The notes: generated from the sequence alone by a model not told the origin. A DNA stretch of 64,000 nucleotides from Phocaeicola massiliensis B84634 = Timone 84634 = DSM 17679 = JCM 13223 (GCF_000382445.1 NZ_KB905472.1:1634722-1698721), one strand, 5' to 3'; positions 26,001-39,004 are shown, counted from the stretch's first letter. A program made the numbers and translations.

Positions 26001-27560
26001 TTCACGGATAGGGTCGATGGCGGGATTGGTCACTTGGGCAAACTGTTGCCGGAAATAGTTGAACAGCAACTGCGGCCTGTCCGAAAGGACGGCCAGCGGC
26101 GTGTCGTTACCCATAGAGGCGATGGGGTCGGCCCCTGTGTTGCACATCGGCATGAGGGTGCGTTCTATATCCTCGCGCGAGAAGCCGAAGGTACGCAGCA
26201 TACGGTCATAGCCGTCTATCCGGTTGTCTATCTTGCGTCCGCTTTTCAAGGTATCGAGCTCGATGCGGTTGGCAGACAGCCATGCGCGATAGGGGCGTGC
26301 CGATGCCAGTTGTTCTTTCAGTTTACCGTCATAATATATTTTACCCTGTTCGGTATCAATCATCAGTATTTTTCCCGGTTGCAGACGCCCTTTCTCTTTA
26401 ATCTCTCCCGGTTCGAAATCCATCACGCCTACTTCACTGGCCACTACCATCATGTCATTATTGGTAATGAGGTAACGGGCAGGGCGCAGGCCGTTGCGGT
26501 CCAGCATCCCTCCGGCAAAGCGTCCGTCACTGAACAGCAGCGCGGCAGGGCCGTCCCAGGGTTCCATCAGGATGGAATAGTATTCGTAAAACGCTTTCAC
26601 CTCTTCACTGATGGGGTTTTTGTCGTTGAACGATTCGGGTACCAGCATTGCCATGGCATGGGGCAGGCTCAGTCCCGACATCACAAAAAATTCCAGCACA
26701 TTGTCCAGTGAGGCGCTGTCGCTCATGCCCGGCTGGATAATGGGACGGATGTCTTTGATATCCCCCAATGCCGGAGAGGAAAGGACACTTTCGCGCGCCT
26801 CCATCCAGCCCCGGTTACCGCGGATAGTATTGATTTCTCCGTTGTGCGCCAACAAACGGAATGGTTGGGCGAGGCTCCATGTAGGAAATGTGTTGGTGCT
26901 GAAACGGGAGTGTACCAATGCCAATCCGCTGGTAAAGTAGGGTTGCGTCAGGTCCGGGAAGTACTCACGCACTTGCATGGACGAGAGCATACCTTTATAT
27001 ATAATGTTTTTTGCAGAAAGCGAAACGATGTAGAAGTCCGAGTGCCGCACGCGCTTTTCTATCTTCTTGCGGATGATGTAGAGGGTGCGTTCCAGGCTGT
27101 CCGCATCTGTCACTCCGGTGATGAATACCTGTTTGATGTCCGGTTCGGTGGCCCGTGCGTCCTTGCCCAGGCAGGCGGGGTTGGTGGGCACATTGCGCAG
27201 GTGCATCAAGGTAAGTCCTTCGCGTTCTATTTCTTCAATCATAATGCTCAGGATGCCGGCCTGCTCTTTTTCGTCTTTGGGCAGAAATACGAGTCCGGTT
27301 CCGTATTTTCCTTTTTCGGGTACGGGTATGCCTTGCAGGAGGATGAATTCGTGGGGAATCTGTAGCATGATTCCGGCTCCGTCACCGGTTTTGTTATCGG
27401 CTCCTTCTGCGCCTCGGTGGCGCATGTTTTCCAATACCTTCAATGCGGAGTCTACCAGTTCATGCGATTTGTTGCCATGAATGTTGACTACCATGCCTAC
27501 GCCGCAAGCGTCATGTTCGTTGGTTGCGTCATAAAGACCTGTTTGCTCTATTTTTACCAT
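23082..27560 (-). CDS. gltB: Glutamate synthase large subunit
   Basis: 1492 residues, full length. An 18-residue propeptide precedes the catalytic Cys19 (HDACGVGM) of the glutaminase domain, about residues 19-420. A central domain and the FMN-binding synthase domain follow (PGEGGQLPGLKVDE, SPPPHHDIYSIEDLAQ, SGAEGGTGASP), the [3Fe-4S] cysteines near residue 1110 (CVMMRKCHTNTCPVG), and the C-terminal beta-helix domain with repeated G-xx-G turns (GGRIAVLPP, YMTGGRVVVLG, GMSGGVAYVWD). It converts glutamine and 2-oxoglutarate into two glutamates with GltD. First gene of the operon. Confidence 0.96.
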   Translation of the reverse strand: MVKIEQTGLYDATNEHDACGVGMVVNIHGNKSHELVDSALKVLENMRHRGAEGADNKTGDGAGIMLQIPHEFILLQGIPVPEKGKYGTGLVFLPKDEKEQAGILSIMIEEIEREGLTLMHLRNVPTNPACLGKDARATEPDIKQVFITGVTDADSLERTLYIIRKKIEKRVRHSDFYIVSLSAKNIIYKGMLSSMQVREYFPDLTQPYFTSGLALVHSRFSTNTFPTWSLAQPFRLLAHNGEINTIRGNRGWMEARESVLSSPALGDIKDIRPIIQPGMSDSASLDNVLEFFVMSGLSLPHAMAMLVPESFNDKNPISEEVKAFYEYYSILMEPWDGPAALLFSDGRFAGGMLDRNGLRPARYLITNNDMMVVASEVGVMDFEPGEIKEKGRLQPGKILMIDTEQGKIYYDGKLKEQLASARPYRAWLSANRIELDTLKSGRKIDNRIDGYDRMLRTFGFSREDIERTLMPMCNTGADPIASMGNDTPLAVLSDRPQLLFNYFRQQFAQVTNPAIDPIREELVMSLTEYIGAVGMNILMPSESHCKMVRLPHPVLNNTQLDILCNIRYKGFNTVKLPIVFEVSKGKAGLQEALNDLCKQAEQSVTDGVNYIILSDRFVDDTHAAIPSLLAVSAVHHHLISVQKRVQTALIVESGEIREVMHAALLLGYGASAINPYMAFAVLDELVRKGDVQMNYETAEKNYIKAIRKGLFKIMSKMGISTIRSYRGAKIFEAVGVSEELLRSYFGTQTSSIGGIRLEEVTRDAIALHDTGFAAKEVSDILPHNGLFSFRKDGERHAWNPETISTLQLATRLGSYKKFKEFTSMVDGKDSPLFLRDFFGHKRNPIDIEKVEPVENIVKHFVTGAMSFGAISKEAHEALALAMNKLGARSNTGEGGEDSDRITGTYQGISLCSKTKQIASGRFGVTAEYLVHAEEIQIKVAQGAKPGEGGQLPGLKVDEVIAKTRHSIPGISLISPPPHHDIYSIEDLAQLIFDLKNVNPQARISVKLVAESGVGTIAAGVAKAKADLIVISGAEGGTGASPASSMRYAGISPEIGLSETQQTLVLNGLRGQVKLQVDGQLKTGRDIINMALLGAEEFGFGTTALIVLGCVMMRKCHTNTCPVGVATQDPELRKRFRGHYEYVVNYFTFLAQEVREYLAEMGFTRLEDIIGRTDLIEIQQAPSEKKSSLLDFSRLLHRVDNGAAIHHVMEQKHDIAHVKDVTILAAARDAIENGKEISLEYTIANTDRSVGAMLAGAVAKKYGQAGLPEQTIHIKFKGSAGQSFGAFLTHGISFKLEGEANDYLGKGLSGGRIAVLPPVRSNFDAEKNTIAGNTLLYGATDGEVYINGRVGERFAVRNSGVKAVVEGVGDHCCEYMTGGRVVVLGKTGRNFAAGMSGGVAYVWDKNHNFDYFCNMEMVELSLIEEASYRKELHELIRQHYLYTGSKLARTMLDDWNRYVDEFIQVVPIEYKRVLQEEQMRKLHQKIADVQRDY

Positions 27561-27612
27561 TATTGCTATCTTTAGTTTATAATAATGTTGGTTTGTATTT
27601 CATATTGTTCTG

Positions 27613-27620
27613 CAAAAGTA
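27613..27620 (-). promoter_or_regulatory. -7 element of the gltB-gltD-asnB promoter
   Basis: TACTTTTG on the minus strand, 52 bp upstream of the gltB start; fits TAnnTTTG. No -33 match. Confidence 0.5.
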
Positions 27621-28027
27621 GGGAATTTATTTCTTTTTGATGCAGAAGTAATGTTTTCTTTTGATAAAAAGATGTAGTCTTGTGTCTCTGTCTTGCACTT
27701 TGTCGGATATATAGCGAATCTATTTAATAATTGAAAGCCAGATTGTGAAAAATACTTTTAAATTGTAAGTTCGAGCATTTCTTTTATTCAGATAGATTGT
27801 ATTTAGGACGGCATCCCCCCTTTATAGTCAATCAACCGGGATATAATAATAGGAATATTACATCCCTCAACCATATAACGACCTATTGACTTACAATTCA
27901 AAACTATCTTCCCATGTTTTGATGCAATTTGAAAGATAAAGCAAATATTTCTGTTTCTATCTGTTATTAGAATGAAAATAAATAAGAAAATAGAAACAAT
28001 TATATCAGATAGAATATCAAAAAGATA

Positions 28028-28035
28028 TATATTTG
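28028..28035 (+). promoter_or_regulatory. -7 element of the dapF promoter
   Basis: TATATTTG, fits TAnnTTTG, 49 bp upstream of the dapF start. No -33 match. Confidence 0.5.
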
Positions 28036-28084
28036 CACAGAATTAAAAGCAAAAGGAAGCTATAACAAATAAGTATTAATCAAA

Positions 28085-28927
28085 ATGGCAACAACTATCA
28101 AGTTTACCAAGATGCAAGGAACCGGCAATGATTATATCTATGTAAATACCTTGTCTTCTCCGCTGCAAGATCCGATAAAAGCCGCCAGAAAATGGAGCGC
28201 TTATCATACCGGTATCGGTGCGGACGGTCTGGTACTGATTGGAGCATCCGAGAAAGCGGATTTCAGTATGCGTATATTCAACGCAGACGGCTCCGAAGCC
28301 ATGATGTGTGGAAACGCCTCGCGCTGCATAGGCAAATATGTATACGAGAAAGGACTGACGGATAAGGAGGTGATCACACTGGAAACCCTTTCGGGAATCA
28401 AAATCCTGAAACTTCATACAGGCAACGGGGTGGTGAAGGATGTAACCGTAGATATGGGTACGCCCCTGCTATCGACCCCCGGACAGATAGCTACGAAAAC
28501 CGGTGGAATGCTGGCAGAAACCATCCTGGCCGATGGAAAAGAATACAAAGGCACATTCGTCTGCATGGGAAATCCGCATGTTGTCATTTTCGTAGATGAT
28601 ATAAAAGAGGTGGATTTGCCGGCGGTTGGCCCGAAACTGGAAAATCATCCGCTTTTTCCTGAGCGGACCAATGTGGAATTTGTAGAAATATTGCCGGACC
28701 AATCCCTACGGATGAGAGTGTGGGAAAGAGGTTCGGGCATCACAATGGCTTGCGGAACAGGGGCCTGCGCCACCACCGTGGCAGCCGTACTGAACCATAA
28801 AGCCGGACGAAAATCGTGGGTAAGGATGGACGGAGGCGATCTCCACATCCACTGGGACGAAAAAGACGGACATGTATACATGACTGGTCCGGCCGGAAAG
28901 GTTTTCGAAGGCGAAATAGAAATGTGA
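28085..28927 (+). CDS. dapF: Diaminopimelate epimerase
   Basis: 280 residues. Cofactor-independent epimerase with two mirrored domains; the catalytic cysteine pair is Cys75 (MMCGNASRC) and Cys223 ([10 protein letters not shown]). The N-terminal [13 protein letters not shown] and the NPHVVIF motif are typical. It interconverts LL- and meso-diaminopimelate, the last lysine-pathway precursor and the peptidoglycan cross-linker. dapL starts 46 bp downstream; the pair covers the direct aminotransferase route, consistent with absence of succinylated intermediates. Confidence 0.95.
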   Translation: MATTIKFTKMQGTGNDYIYVNTLSSPLQDPIKAARKWSAYHTGIGADGLVLIGASEKADFSMRIFNADGSEAMMCGNASRCIGKYVYEKGLTDKEVITLETLSGIKILKLHTGNGVVKDVTVDMGTPLLSTPGQIATKTGGMLAETILADGKEYKGTFVCMGNPHVVIFVDDIKEVDLPAVGPKLENHPLFPERTNVEFVEILPDQSLRMRVWERGSGITMACGTGACATTVAAVLNHKAGRKSWVRMDGGDLHIHWDEKDGHVYMTGPAGKVFEGEIEM

Positions 28928-28973
28928 TACTGATTTTGAAAAACTTAAAACAACGATAAAAACAATAACAGCG

Positions 28974-30203
28974 ATGGCACTAGTAAACGAACATTTTTTA
29001 AAACTACCAAACAATTACTTGTTTTCGGACATTGCCAAAAAGGTAAATGCATTCAAAGTCTCTCATCCTAAAACGGATCTCATCCGCCTGGGCATCGGAG
29101 ATGTAACCCGCCCGCTGCCTCAAGCTTCCATCGAAGCCATGCATAAGGCAGTAGACGAGCTGGCAAACAAAGAGACATTCCACGGTTACGGTCCCGAACA
29201 AGGCTATGATTTCCTGATAGATGCCGTCATCAGGAACGATTACGCTCCGCGCGGCGTCCATCTGGAACCCGGCGAAGTCTTTATCAGTGACGGCGCCAAG
29301 AGCGATACGGGAAATATCGGAGACATCCTTCGCCACGACAACAGCATCGGCGTGACAGATCCCATCTACCCCGTATACATCGACTCGAACGTAATGTGCG
29401 GCCGCGCCGGGATACTGGAAGACGGGCGATGGAGCAACGTGGTATACTTGCCTTGCCTGAGCGAAAATAATTTCGTGCCCGAAATCCCCGACCGCAGGAT
29501 AGATATCCTATACCTCTGCTATCCCAATAACCCCACGGGGACGGTCATTAGCAAGGCCGAACTGAAAAAATGGGTGAACTATGCATTGGAAAATGATACC
29601 CTCATCCTTTACGATGCTGCCTACGAGGCCTACATACAAGACCCGGACATTCCTCATTCCATTTATGAGATAAAAGGAGCGAAAAAAGTAGCGATAGAAT
29701 TTCGCAGTTTCTCGAAGACAGCCGGATTCACCGGGGTGCGTTGCGGATACACCGTCGTACCGAAAGAACTCACAGCCGCCACGCTGGAAGGAGAGCGCAT
29801 TCCGCTGAACCGGATGTGGAACCGCCGCCAGTGCACCAAGTTCAACGGCACATCCTATATCACCCAGCGTGGTGCCGAAGCGATCTATACCCCCGAAGGC
29901 AAAAAGCAAGTGAAAGCCATCATACAGTATTATATGGCTAACGCTCGCATCATGAAAGAAGCGTTGGAAAGTACAGGACTCAAAGTTTTCGGCGGAGAGA
30001 ACGCCCCCTACCTGTGGGTGAAGGCGCCGGGCGAGGTAAGCTCGTGGAAATTCTTTGAACAGATGCTGTATGAAGCCAATGTAGTGGGCACGCCGGGAGT
30101 AGGCTTCGGCCCCAGTGGTGAAGGGTATATCCGCTTGACCGCTTTCGGAGAGCGGGCGGATTGCGAAGAAGCCATGAAACGGATTAGAAAATGGTTGCTC
30201 TGA
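28974..30203 (+). CDS. dapL: LL-diaminopimelate aminotransferase
   Basis: 409 residues, class I/II PLP aminotransferase. Recognisable family features: LIRLGIGDVTRPLP near the N-terminus, YPNNPTGTV, the aspartate of ILYDAAYEAYI, Lys248 that binds PLP (SFSKTAGFTGVRCGY), and NGTSYITQRGAEA. It makes LL-diaminopimelate directly from tetrahydrodipicolinate and glutamate. In the same operon as dapF; glutamate supply from the neighbouring gltBD fits the amino donor. Confidence 0.95.
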   Translation: MALVNEHFLKLPNNYLFSDIAKKVNAFKVSHPKTDLIRLGIGDVTRPLPQASIEAMHKAVDELANKETFHGYGPEQGYDFLIDAVIRNDYAPRGVHLEPGEVFISDGAKSDTGNIGDILRHDNSIGVTDPIYPVYIDSNVMCGRAGILEDGRWSNVVYLPCLSENNFVPEIPDRRIDILYLCYPNNPTGTVISKAELKKWVNYALENDTLILYDAAYEAYIQDPDIPHSIYEIKGAKKVAIEFRSFSKTAGFTGVRCGYTVVPKELTAATLEGERIPLNRMWNRRQCTKFNGTSYITQRGAEAIYTPEGKKQVKAIIQYYMANARIMKEALESTGLKVFGGENAPYLWVKAPGEVSSWKFFEQMLYEANVVGTPGVGFGPSGEGYIRLTAFGERADCEEAMKRIRKWLL

Positions 30204-30312
30204 GCAATACATGGCAACACCTTGAAGCACTTTGTGCTTGCATTGAATTTACTTGATACAAAAGTTTTTTCCATTCACTCTACTAATCAACAACTAAACA
30301 AATTTAGGTATT

Positions 30313-32502
<2,190 letters not shown>

Positions 32503-32552
32503 TCACTGCATGAAGATTATCTATTTCTTTTGTTGGTTGTTTTAAGTTTGCG

Positions 32553-32587
32553 AAGAGGAGCGTCGGGATGACGGTCCTCTTTTTTAT
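32553..32587 (+). terminator. Rho-independent terminator after glnN
   Basis: Stem AAGAGGA/TCCTCTT with inner CGTC/GACG pairs, followed by TTTTTTATTTG. Confidence 0.8.
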
Positions 32588-32632
32588 TTGTTTTATTCCT
32601 CCCAAATCTGCCTGAATTTCGCAATTTCTTTC

Positions 32633-32640
32633 TATCTTTG
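32633..32640 (+). promoter_or_regulatory. -7 element upstream of the broken sensor kinase gene
   Basis: TATCTTTG, 31 bp before the ATG at 32671. Confidence 0.5.
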
Positions 32641-32670
32641 TCTCACTAAACAATGAGAAACAACTAAAAG

Positions 32671-34672
32671 ATGAAACGACTAATCCGTGCCTATATTATC
32701 ATAATAATCTGTTTGCTGGCCGGAAGCGCTACTGCATCCGTATCTCCCCAGCATTTTACAAAAGACGAAATACTTTTCATCAGCTCTTATAATTCAGATA
32801 CAAAATACACTTATTCCAGTATCAGCCAATTTGTAGACGAGTATATAAAGCTAGGAGGAAAATATTCTCCCGTAGTGGAATCCATGAACTGCACGACATT
32901 GGAAAACCAAGCAGAATGGATAGACAATATGGACCTCATTCTGGAGAAACATCCCCATGCAAAGCTTATCATCCCTTCTAGGTTCGGAAGCATGGATAAG
33001 TTACTTTTCGCAGACAGACGAGAAATACAAGGAATTGCCCGTCTACTGCCTGATGACGCAACGATACGGCGCTACCCTGAACACTCCCCGGATTACTACC
33101 GTATACCAAGAAAACACAGACGCCAAAAGCCAAGTGGACATGTTGCAATTCATGAAAGGATTCAATGTCAAGCTATGCTATTATTATGAATACGGCGTAA
33201 AAGAAGATATTGAGTTCATCCGCAACTTATTCCCTCAAACGGAGAACATCGCCATCATCAGCGACAATTCCTATGCCGGCCTCAGCCAAATGAAATATGT
33301 AGAGAATGAAATAGCCGAACACTTTCCCGACTTGCAAATCATCCATATAGACGGACGAACAATGGATATGGCGCAAGCCAGACAAGCCATGAAGAACCTG
33401 CCGGAACGAACGGCGGCCATGCTCTGCGTCTGGCGATATGACAGTAAAAAGGTCACTCACATAAGTAATGCCGAATATGTATTCAAATTGGCGAACAACC
33501 TCCCCGTATTCAGTCTGACGGGAAGCGGCATCGGCTATTGGGCCATCGGAGGCAACATTCCCCGATACGATGCCGTCAACTCAAAAATCCATCTGGCTCA
33601 GAAAGCCTACGACCTACTGGACAAGAAGATAGACGCCAAACCCGACTTCTTTTGTTATCCCAATGAATTCAAAATAGACATGAACATGATAAAGGCATTC
33701 AGGCTGGAAAACAAGCAACTCCCCTCTGATGCCTTATACATCAACGAATCCAATACGTTGGCAACCTTCATTGAGCAATATAAAGGATATATCATATTGG
33801 CAGGCGTGCTTCTTGTCGTGTTGGTGGCAGGATTCATCGTTGCCATTTCTTATTCCGTCAGACTGAACCTCTTGAAAAGGAACCTTGAAAAATCGGAGGC
33901 GCAACTGCGGGAAGAGAAGAAAGTATTGGAACTGTCCGAACACAACTTACTAATTGCCAAGAACAAGGCAGAAGAAGCCAACCGAATCAAGAGCCAGTTC
34001 GTATCCAACATGAGCCACGAAATCCGCACTCCTCTCAATGCCATTGTCGGCTCCTCCAATCTACTGGCGTCACAGGTAGAAAGCAATCTGGAACTAAAAG
34101 AATATGTAGATATCATTTATCATAACTCGGATTTGCTGCTAAAGCTGATTAATGACGTATTGGACATATCGAGCATCGAAAGCGACAGCCTGAATTTCCA
34201 CTTTGAACCTTGTCAGCTCCTGCCCTATTGCCAAACCATTGTGGACAGTTTCAGTACCCAAGTTCCTCAAGGGATAGAACTCCGTGTAGATGTCCCGCAA
34301 AAAGACATCAGCATCACGACGGATACTTATCGCTTGCAACAGGCTATCATCAATCTGATAAACAATGCCATCAAGTTTACCAAGAAAGGCTATATAGAAT
34401 TATCCATCCGGCCCGACCAGGACGACGAAACGGTCGTCTTCTCAATTACCGACACGGGATGCGGCATTCCCCCCGAAGAACACGAAAACGTGTTCAAGCG
34501 TTTCGTGAAACTCAATGAATATGTGCAAGGCACAGGATTGGGGCTCTCCATCACCCGGCTGATTATCACGAAGCTGGGAGGCAAGATATGGATAGACGGC
34601 AACTATCAGAAGGGAGCACGTTTTGTGTTTACATTGCCGGTCTGCCCGGCCGAACAAAAAAATAATGCCTGA
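32671..34672 (+). pseudogene. Sensor histidine kinase with periplasmic binding-like sensor, broken by a +1 frameshift
   Basis: Two overlapping reading frames join into one protein of about 666 residues. The first (from 32671) has a signal peptide/anchor and the start of an ABC-type substrate-binding-like sensor domain (EILFISSYNSDTKYTY). The second, readable from 32957, continues that domain ([34 protein letters not shown]), then has a membrane helix ([20 protein letters not shown]), a coiled coil, the phospho-accepting His in [10 protein letters not shown] (34016), and a HATPase domain ([26 protein letters not shown]). The break is at a CCC run (32973-32975): one C too many turns IILLG into IIPSR. 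It could be a real null mutation, a heterogeneous locus, or a sequencing error. Confidence 0.8.
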
Positions 34673-34700
34673 TTTATAGCATTATTCATTTCTTTTCCTT

Positions 34701-34708
34701 TATCTTTG
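34701..34708 (+). promoter_or_regulatory. -7 element of the thiamine operon promoter
   Basis: TATCTTTG; transcription would start near 34715, just ahead of the TPP riboswitch. Confidence 0.65.
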
Positions 34709-34718
34709 CGACCGTAAA

Positions 34719-34803
34719 AGCAAAGGGGTGCCCACGGACAGACGGGCTGAGATTATACCCTGTGAACCTGATGCGGTTAGTACCGACGAAGGGATTGTTA
34801 CTT
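34719..34803 (+). ncRNA. TPP riboswitch (THI element)
   Basis: Contains the conserved core: AGGGGTGCC, GGGCTGAGAT, CCCTGTGAACCTGATGCGG and TACCGACGAAGGGAT, in the right order and spacing for the five-helix THI element. It sits between the promoter at 34701 and thiS (34874), so it should shut the thi operon when thiamine pyrophosphate is plentiful. I see no strong terminator hairpin before thiS, so control at translation start is possible. Confidence 0.95.
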
Positions 34804-34873
34804 CTTGCCACACATCTATCCGGTTTAAAAGCAACTCTTTGTATTTACATACAAATTCATAAATCACTAACTT

Positions 34874-35074
34874 ATGAAACTGAAAGTAAACAGCAAAGAA
34901 ACAGAAGCAAAGGACGGATGTACCATTGCCGAACTCGCCTCACAACTGGCACTCCCCGAAAGAGGCGTTGCCATCGCCGTAAACAACAAGATGATTCCCC
35001 GCACAGAGTGGAACGAACGCATATTGCAACCCAATGACAGTTTGGTAGTGATAAAAGCTGCCTGTGGAGGATGA
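34874..35074 (+). CDS. thiS: Sulfur carrier protein ThiS
   Basis: 66 residues, ubiquitin-like fold, ending in the essential Gly-Gly (KAACGG). The C-terminus is adenylated by ThiF and carries sulfur as thiocarboxylate for thiazole formation by ThiG. First gene after the TPP riboswitch; its stop codon overlaps the thiE start (ATGA). Confidence 0.95.
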   Translation: MKLKVNSKETEAKDGCTIAELASQLALPERGVAIAVNNKMIPRTEWNERILQPNDSLVVIKAACGG

Positions 35075-35709
35075 GACCGATGGTACTTCAATTCATTACA
35101 CATTTCACCGACAGTTATTCCTACTACGATTCAGCATGTATGGCACTCGAAGGCGGTTGCCGCTGGATTCAGCTACGCATGAAAGATGCGCCTGTCAGCG
35201 AAGTAGAACAGGAAGCCTTACGCCTGCAACATTTGTGCAGAGATTATGGTGCGACCTTCATCATAGACGACCACGTAGAACTGGTCAAGAAGATACACGC
35301 CGACGGCGTGCATCTGGGTAAAAAGGATATGCCCGTAGCAGAAGCACGGAAAATGTTGGGAAAAGATTTCATCATAGGTGGCACAGCCAATACATTTGAA
35401 GATGTAAAGATGCACTACGAAGCCGGAGCCGATTACATTGGTTGCGGTCCGTTCCGATTCACTACCACCAAAAAGAACCTCTCACCGATATTGGGACTGG
35501 AAGGATATCGCTCTATCGTCTCGCAGATGAAAGAAGCAGGTATACATCTGCCCATCGTTGCCATCGGAGGCATAACTTTCGAAGATATTCCCTCTATCAT
35601 GGCAACCGGTGTCACAGGGATCGCCCTTAGTGGAACAATCCTGCGTGCAGACAACCCCATAGAAGAAACAAGACGAATCATAAATATAGAAAAGATAAAC
35701 AATAAATAA
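35071..35709 (+). CDS. thiE: Thiamine-phosphate synthase
   Basis: 212 residues, TIM barrel. The motifs WIQLRMKD, FIIDDHVEL, GVHLGKKDMP, IGGTANTFED, GADYIGCGPFRFTTTK and VAIGGITFEDI line up with the ThiE active site (pyrophosphate binding and thiazole side). It joins the pyrimidine and thiazole halves into thiamine phosphate. The start at 35071 overlaps the thiS stop; ATG 35080 is an alternative. A second, more diverged ThiE-like protein is encoded at 41192. Confidence 0.93.
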   Translation: MRPMVLQFITHFTDSYSYYDSACMALEGGCRWIQLRMKDAPVSEVEQEALRLQHLCRDYGATFIIDDHVELVKKIHADGVHLGKKDMPVAEARKMLGKDFIIGGTANTFEDVKMHYEAGADYIGCGPFRFTTTKKNLSPILGLEGYRSIVSQMKEAGIHLPIVAIGGITFEDIPSIMATGVTGIALSGTILRADNPIEETRRIINIEKINNK

Positions 35710-35721
35710 ACTATACCCACA

Positions 35722-36495
35722 ATGAAGAAACTCATCATTGCCGGACAAGAATTTGATTCCCGTTTATTTCTGGGAACCGGCAAATTCCATTCAAACACCA
35801 CCATGGAAGAAGCTATCCTGGCATCAGGATGCGAAATGGTGACAGTAGCCATGAAACGTATCGAACTCGATGACAAGGAAGACGACATGCTGAAACATAT
35901 CATTCATCCGCATATCCGGTTATTACCCAACACTTCGGGAGTGCGCACGGCAGAAGAAGCCGTTTTTGCCGCGCAAATGGCACGTGAGGCATTTGGAACC
36001 AACTGGCTGAAACTGGAAATCCACCCCGATCCGCGTTACCTGCTGCCGGATTCCACAGAAACATTGAAAGCTACCGAGGAACTGGTAAAACTGGGTTTTG
36101 TCGTATTACCTTACTGTCAGGCAGACCCCACTCTGTGCAAACGTCTGGAAGAAGCCGGTGCCGCAACCGTCATGCCTCTTGCAGCTCCCATCGGTACTAA
36201 TAAAGGCTTACAGACACGTGATTTCCTGCGCATCATCATCGAGCAATCCTCTGTCCCCGTGGTAGTAGATGCCGGAATCGGTGCTCCGAGCCATGCTGCC
36301 GAAGCAATGGAAATGGGTGCGGATGCCTGTCTGGTCAATACTGCCATTGCCGTTGCCAGGAATCCGGTAGAGATGGCAACAGCATTTAAAGAAGCAGTCA
36401 TCGCCGGCCGCCGTGCTTACGAAGCAGGGTTAGGTATTGTCGGACAGAATTTGATTGCTTCCGCCTCATCACCTCTAACTTCATTTCTTGATTAA
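35722..36495 (+). CDS. thiG: Thiazole synthase
   Basis: 257 residues, TIM barrel. Features: RLFLGTGKF near the N-terminus, [22 protein letters not shown] (with the Schiff-base Lys), [42 protein letters not shown] and [10 protein letters not shown]. It makes the thiazole phosphate from deoxyxylulose phosphate, ThiS thiocarboxylate and the dehydroglycine supplied by ThiH, whose gene is in the same operon. Confidence 0.95.
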   Translation: MKKLIIAGQEFDSRLFLGTGKFHSNTTMEEAILASGCEMVTVAMKRIELDDKEDDMLKHIIHPHIRLLPNTSGVRTAEEAVFAAQMAREAFGTNWLKLEIHPDPRYLLPDSTETLKATEELVKLGFVVLPYCQADPTLCKRLEEAGAATVMPLAAPIGTNKGLQTRDFLRIIIEQSSVPVVVDAGIGAPSHAAEAMEMGADACLVNTAIAVARNPVEMATAFKEAVIAGRRAYEAGLGIVGQNLIASASSPLTSFLD

Positions 36496-38211
<1,716 letters not shown>

Positions 38212-38226
38212 ATCATATTCTCATCC

Positions 38227-38262
38227 ACCGTAGGGGCAGACCCATGTGTCTGCCCCTACGGT
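38227..38262. repeat. Perfect 15-bp intergenic hairpin (GTAGGGGCA family)
   Basis: ACCGTAGGGGCAGAC (38227-38241) pairs with 38248-38262 around a 6-nt loop. It has no T run, so it may slow or stabilise the thi transcript rather than end it. The same GTAGGGGCA...TGCCCCTAC core recurs at 50854-50922, marking it as a dispersed repeat. Confidence 0.65.
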
Positions 38263-38285
38263 AAACAATCCTCATAGGAAGACAA

Positions 38286-38807
38286 ATGGAAGAAGATTTC
38301 AAGAAAGCACTGGAAAGCACTTTAGGAAGAAAATACATAGACAGCATAGTAGAGCAGGTGATGGATTCGCCTGCCCGCTTCGATGACCTCTATGCCCTCA
38401 CCGAACATGAAGAAGAAAAGATAGCCTGGCGTGCTACATGGGCTTGTGAAAAACTGAGTATCCTCGCCCCTTCCTTATTGATAAGCAAAAGGGAAGAGCT
38501 GATGCAACGAGCCATGCAATGTCCCCATGGGGGCATACGCCGTCTGCTATTGAACACACTTCTTCATCTCCCTGTTCCGAAACCCATCAATGTGGCTTTT
38601 CTCGACTTCTGCCTGAACGGAATGTTATCGCCCGCCGAGACTGTAGCCGGACAAGCCGTATGCATGAAACTGGCATATGCTATCTGCCTGAAAGAACCCG
38701 AACTGATGGGAGAGCTGGAAGCCTATTTGGAGAATATGGAACCGGAATACTATACCGCAGCCGTACAATGTGCACGCAACAACATTCTAAAGAAAATAAG
38801 GAAATGA
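38286..38807 (+). CDS. Hypothetical protein, alpha-helical HEAT-like, in the thi operon
   Basis: 173 residues, no signal peptide or membrane helix. The whole chain reads as amphipathic helix pairs (IAWRATWACEKLSILAPSLL, GGIRRLLLNTLLHLPVPKPI, QAVCMKLAYAICLKEPELM, YTAAVQCARNNILKKIRK) with the spacing of HEAT repeats, suggesting a protein-protein scaffold. Its function is unknown. It lies 74 bp after thiC and before thiH, same strand, so it is expressed with the thiamine genes; whether it serves thiamine synthesis is not shown by the sequence. Codon use resembles its neighbours. Confidence 0.75.
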   Translation: MEEDFKKALESTLGRKYIDSIVEQVMDSPARFDDLYALTEHEEEKIAWRATWACEKLSILAPSLLISKREELMQRAMQCPHGGIRRLLLNTLLHLPVPKPINVAFLDFCLNGMLSPAETVAGQAVCMKLAYAICLKEPELMGELEAYLENMEPEYYTAAVQCARNNILKKIRK

Positions 38808-38884
38808 ATAATCAGAAAATCAGAATGTATAATCCCGGAAAGATTGTAAATGGAGAATATGTATTTGAATGAAGCGGGACGGTT

Positions 38885-38977
38885 GGTAGAAATCAGCATT
38901 CATGCGAAGAAATATCGGATTATATCATCACCAACCCATTACGATGGGAAAAAGACCTATTATTCATTGAACAATAA
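38885..38977 (+). pseudogene. Possible C-terminal remnant of a REP-associated (Y1) transposase
   Basis: The frame ending at the TAA 38975-38977 reads EEISDYIITNPLRWEKDLLF, which resembles the C-terminal helix of REP-associated tyrosine transposases (YIINNPxxW). Only about 30 residues remain and nothing upstream matches, so this is a weak call. It fills the 197-bp gap before thiH. Confidence 0.35.
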
Positions 38978-39004
38978 CAGAACAATAAAAAAATAACAAC
39001 TATC

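Larger units (their letters stand above)
27561..28084. other. 524-bp divergent promoter region between gltB and dapF
   Basis: AT-rich, no reading frame. It holds the gltB -7 element at 27613-27620 and the dapF -7 element at 28028-28035. No hairpin, riboswitch or repeat that I can defend in the middle, although its length suggests room for regulators. Confidence 0.6.

Noticed and set aside
23130..27480. Many long plus-strand frames opposite gltB
   Set aside because: Antisense shadows caused by the G/C-rich codon bias of gltB; none has family motifs, and gltB is unambiguous.
27761..27898. 10-bp inverted repeat AATTGTAAGT / ACTTACAATT, 118 bp apart in the gltB-dapF gap
   Set aside because: Short, AT-rich and widely spaced; likely chance, and the ends are not tied to any promoter element.
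32971..32977. Programmed ribosomal frameshift in the kinase gene
   Set aside because: The site has no slippery heptamer and no downstream stimulator that I can see; a plain insertion of one C explains it better.
38819..38872. Short peptide frame (22 codons) starting at 38804 behind the HEAT-like gene
   Set aside because: Too short, no ribosome-binding or homology support; it lies in the debris ahead of thiH.
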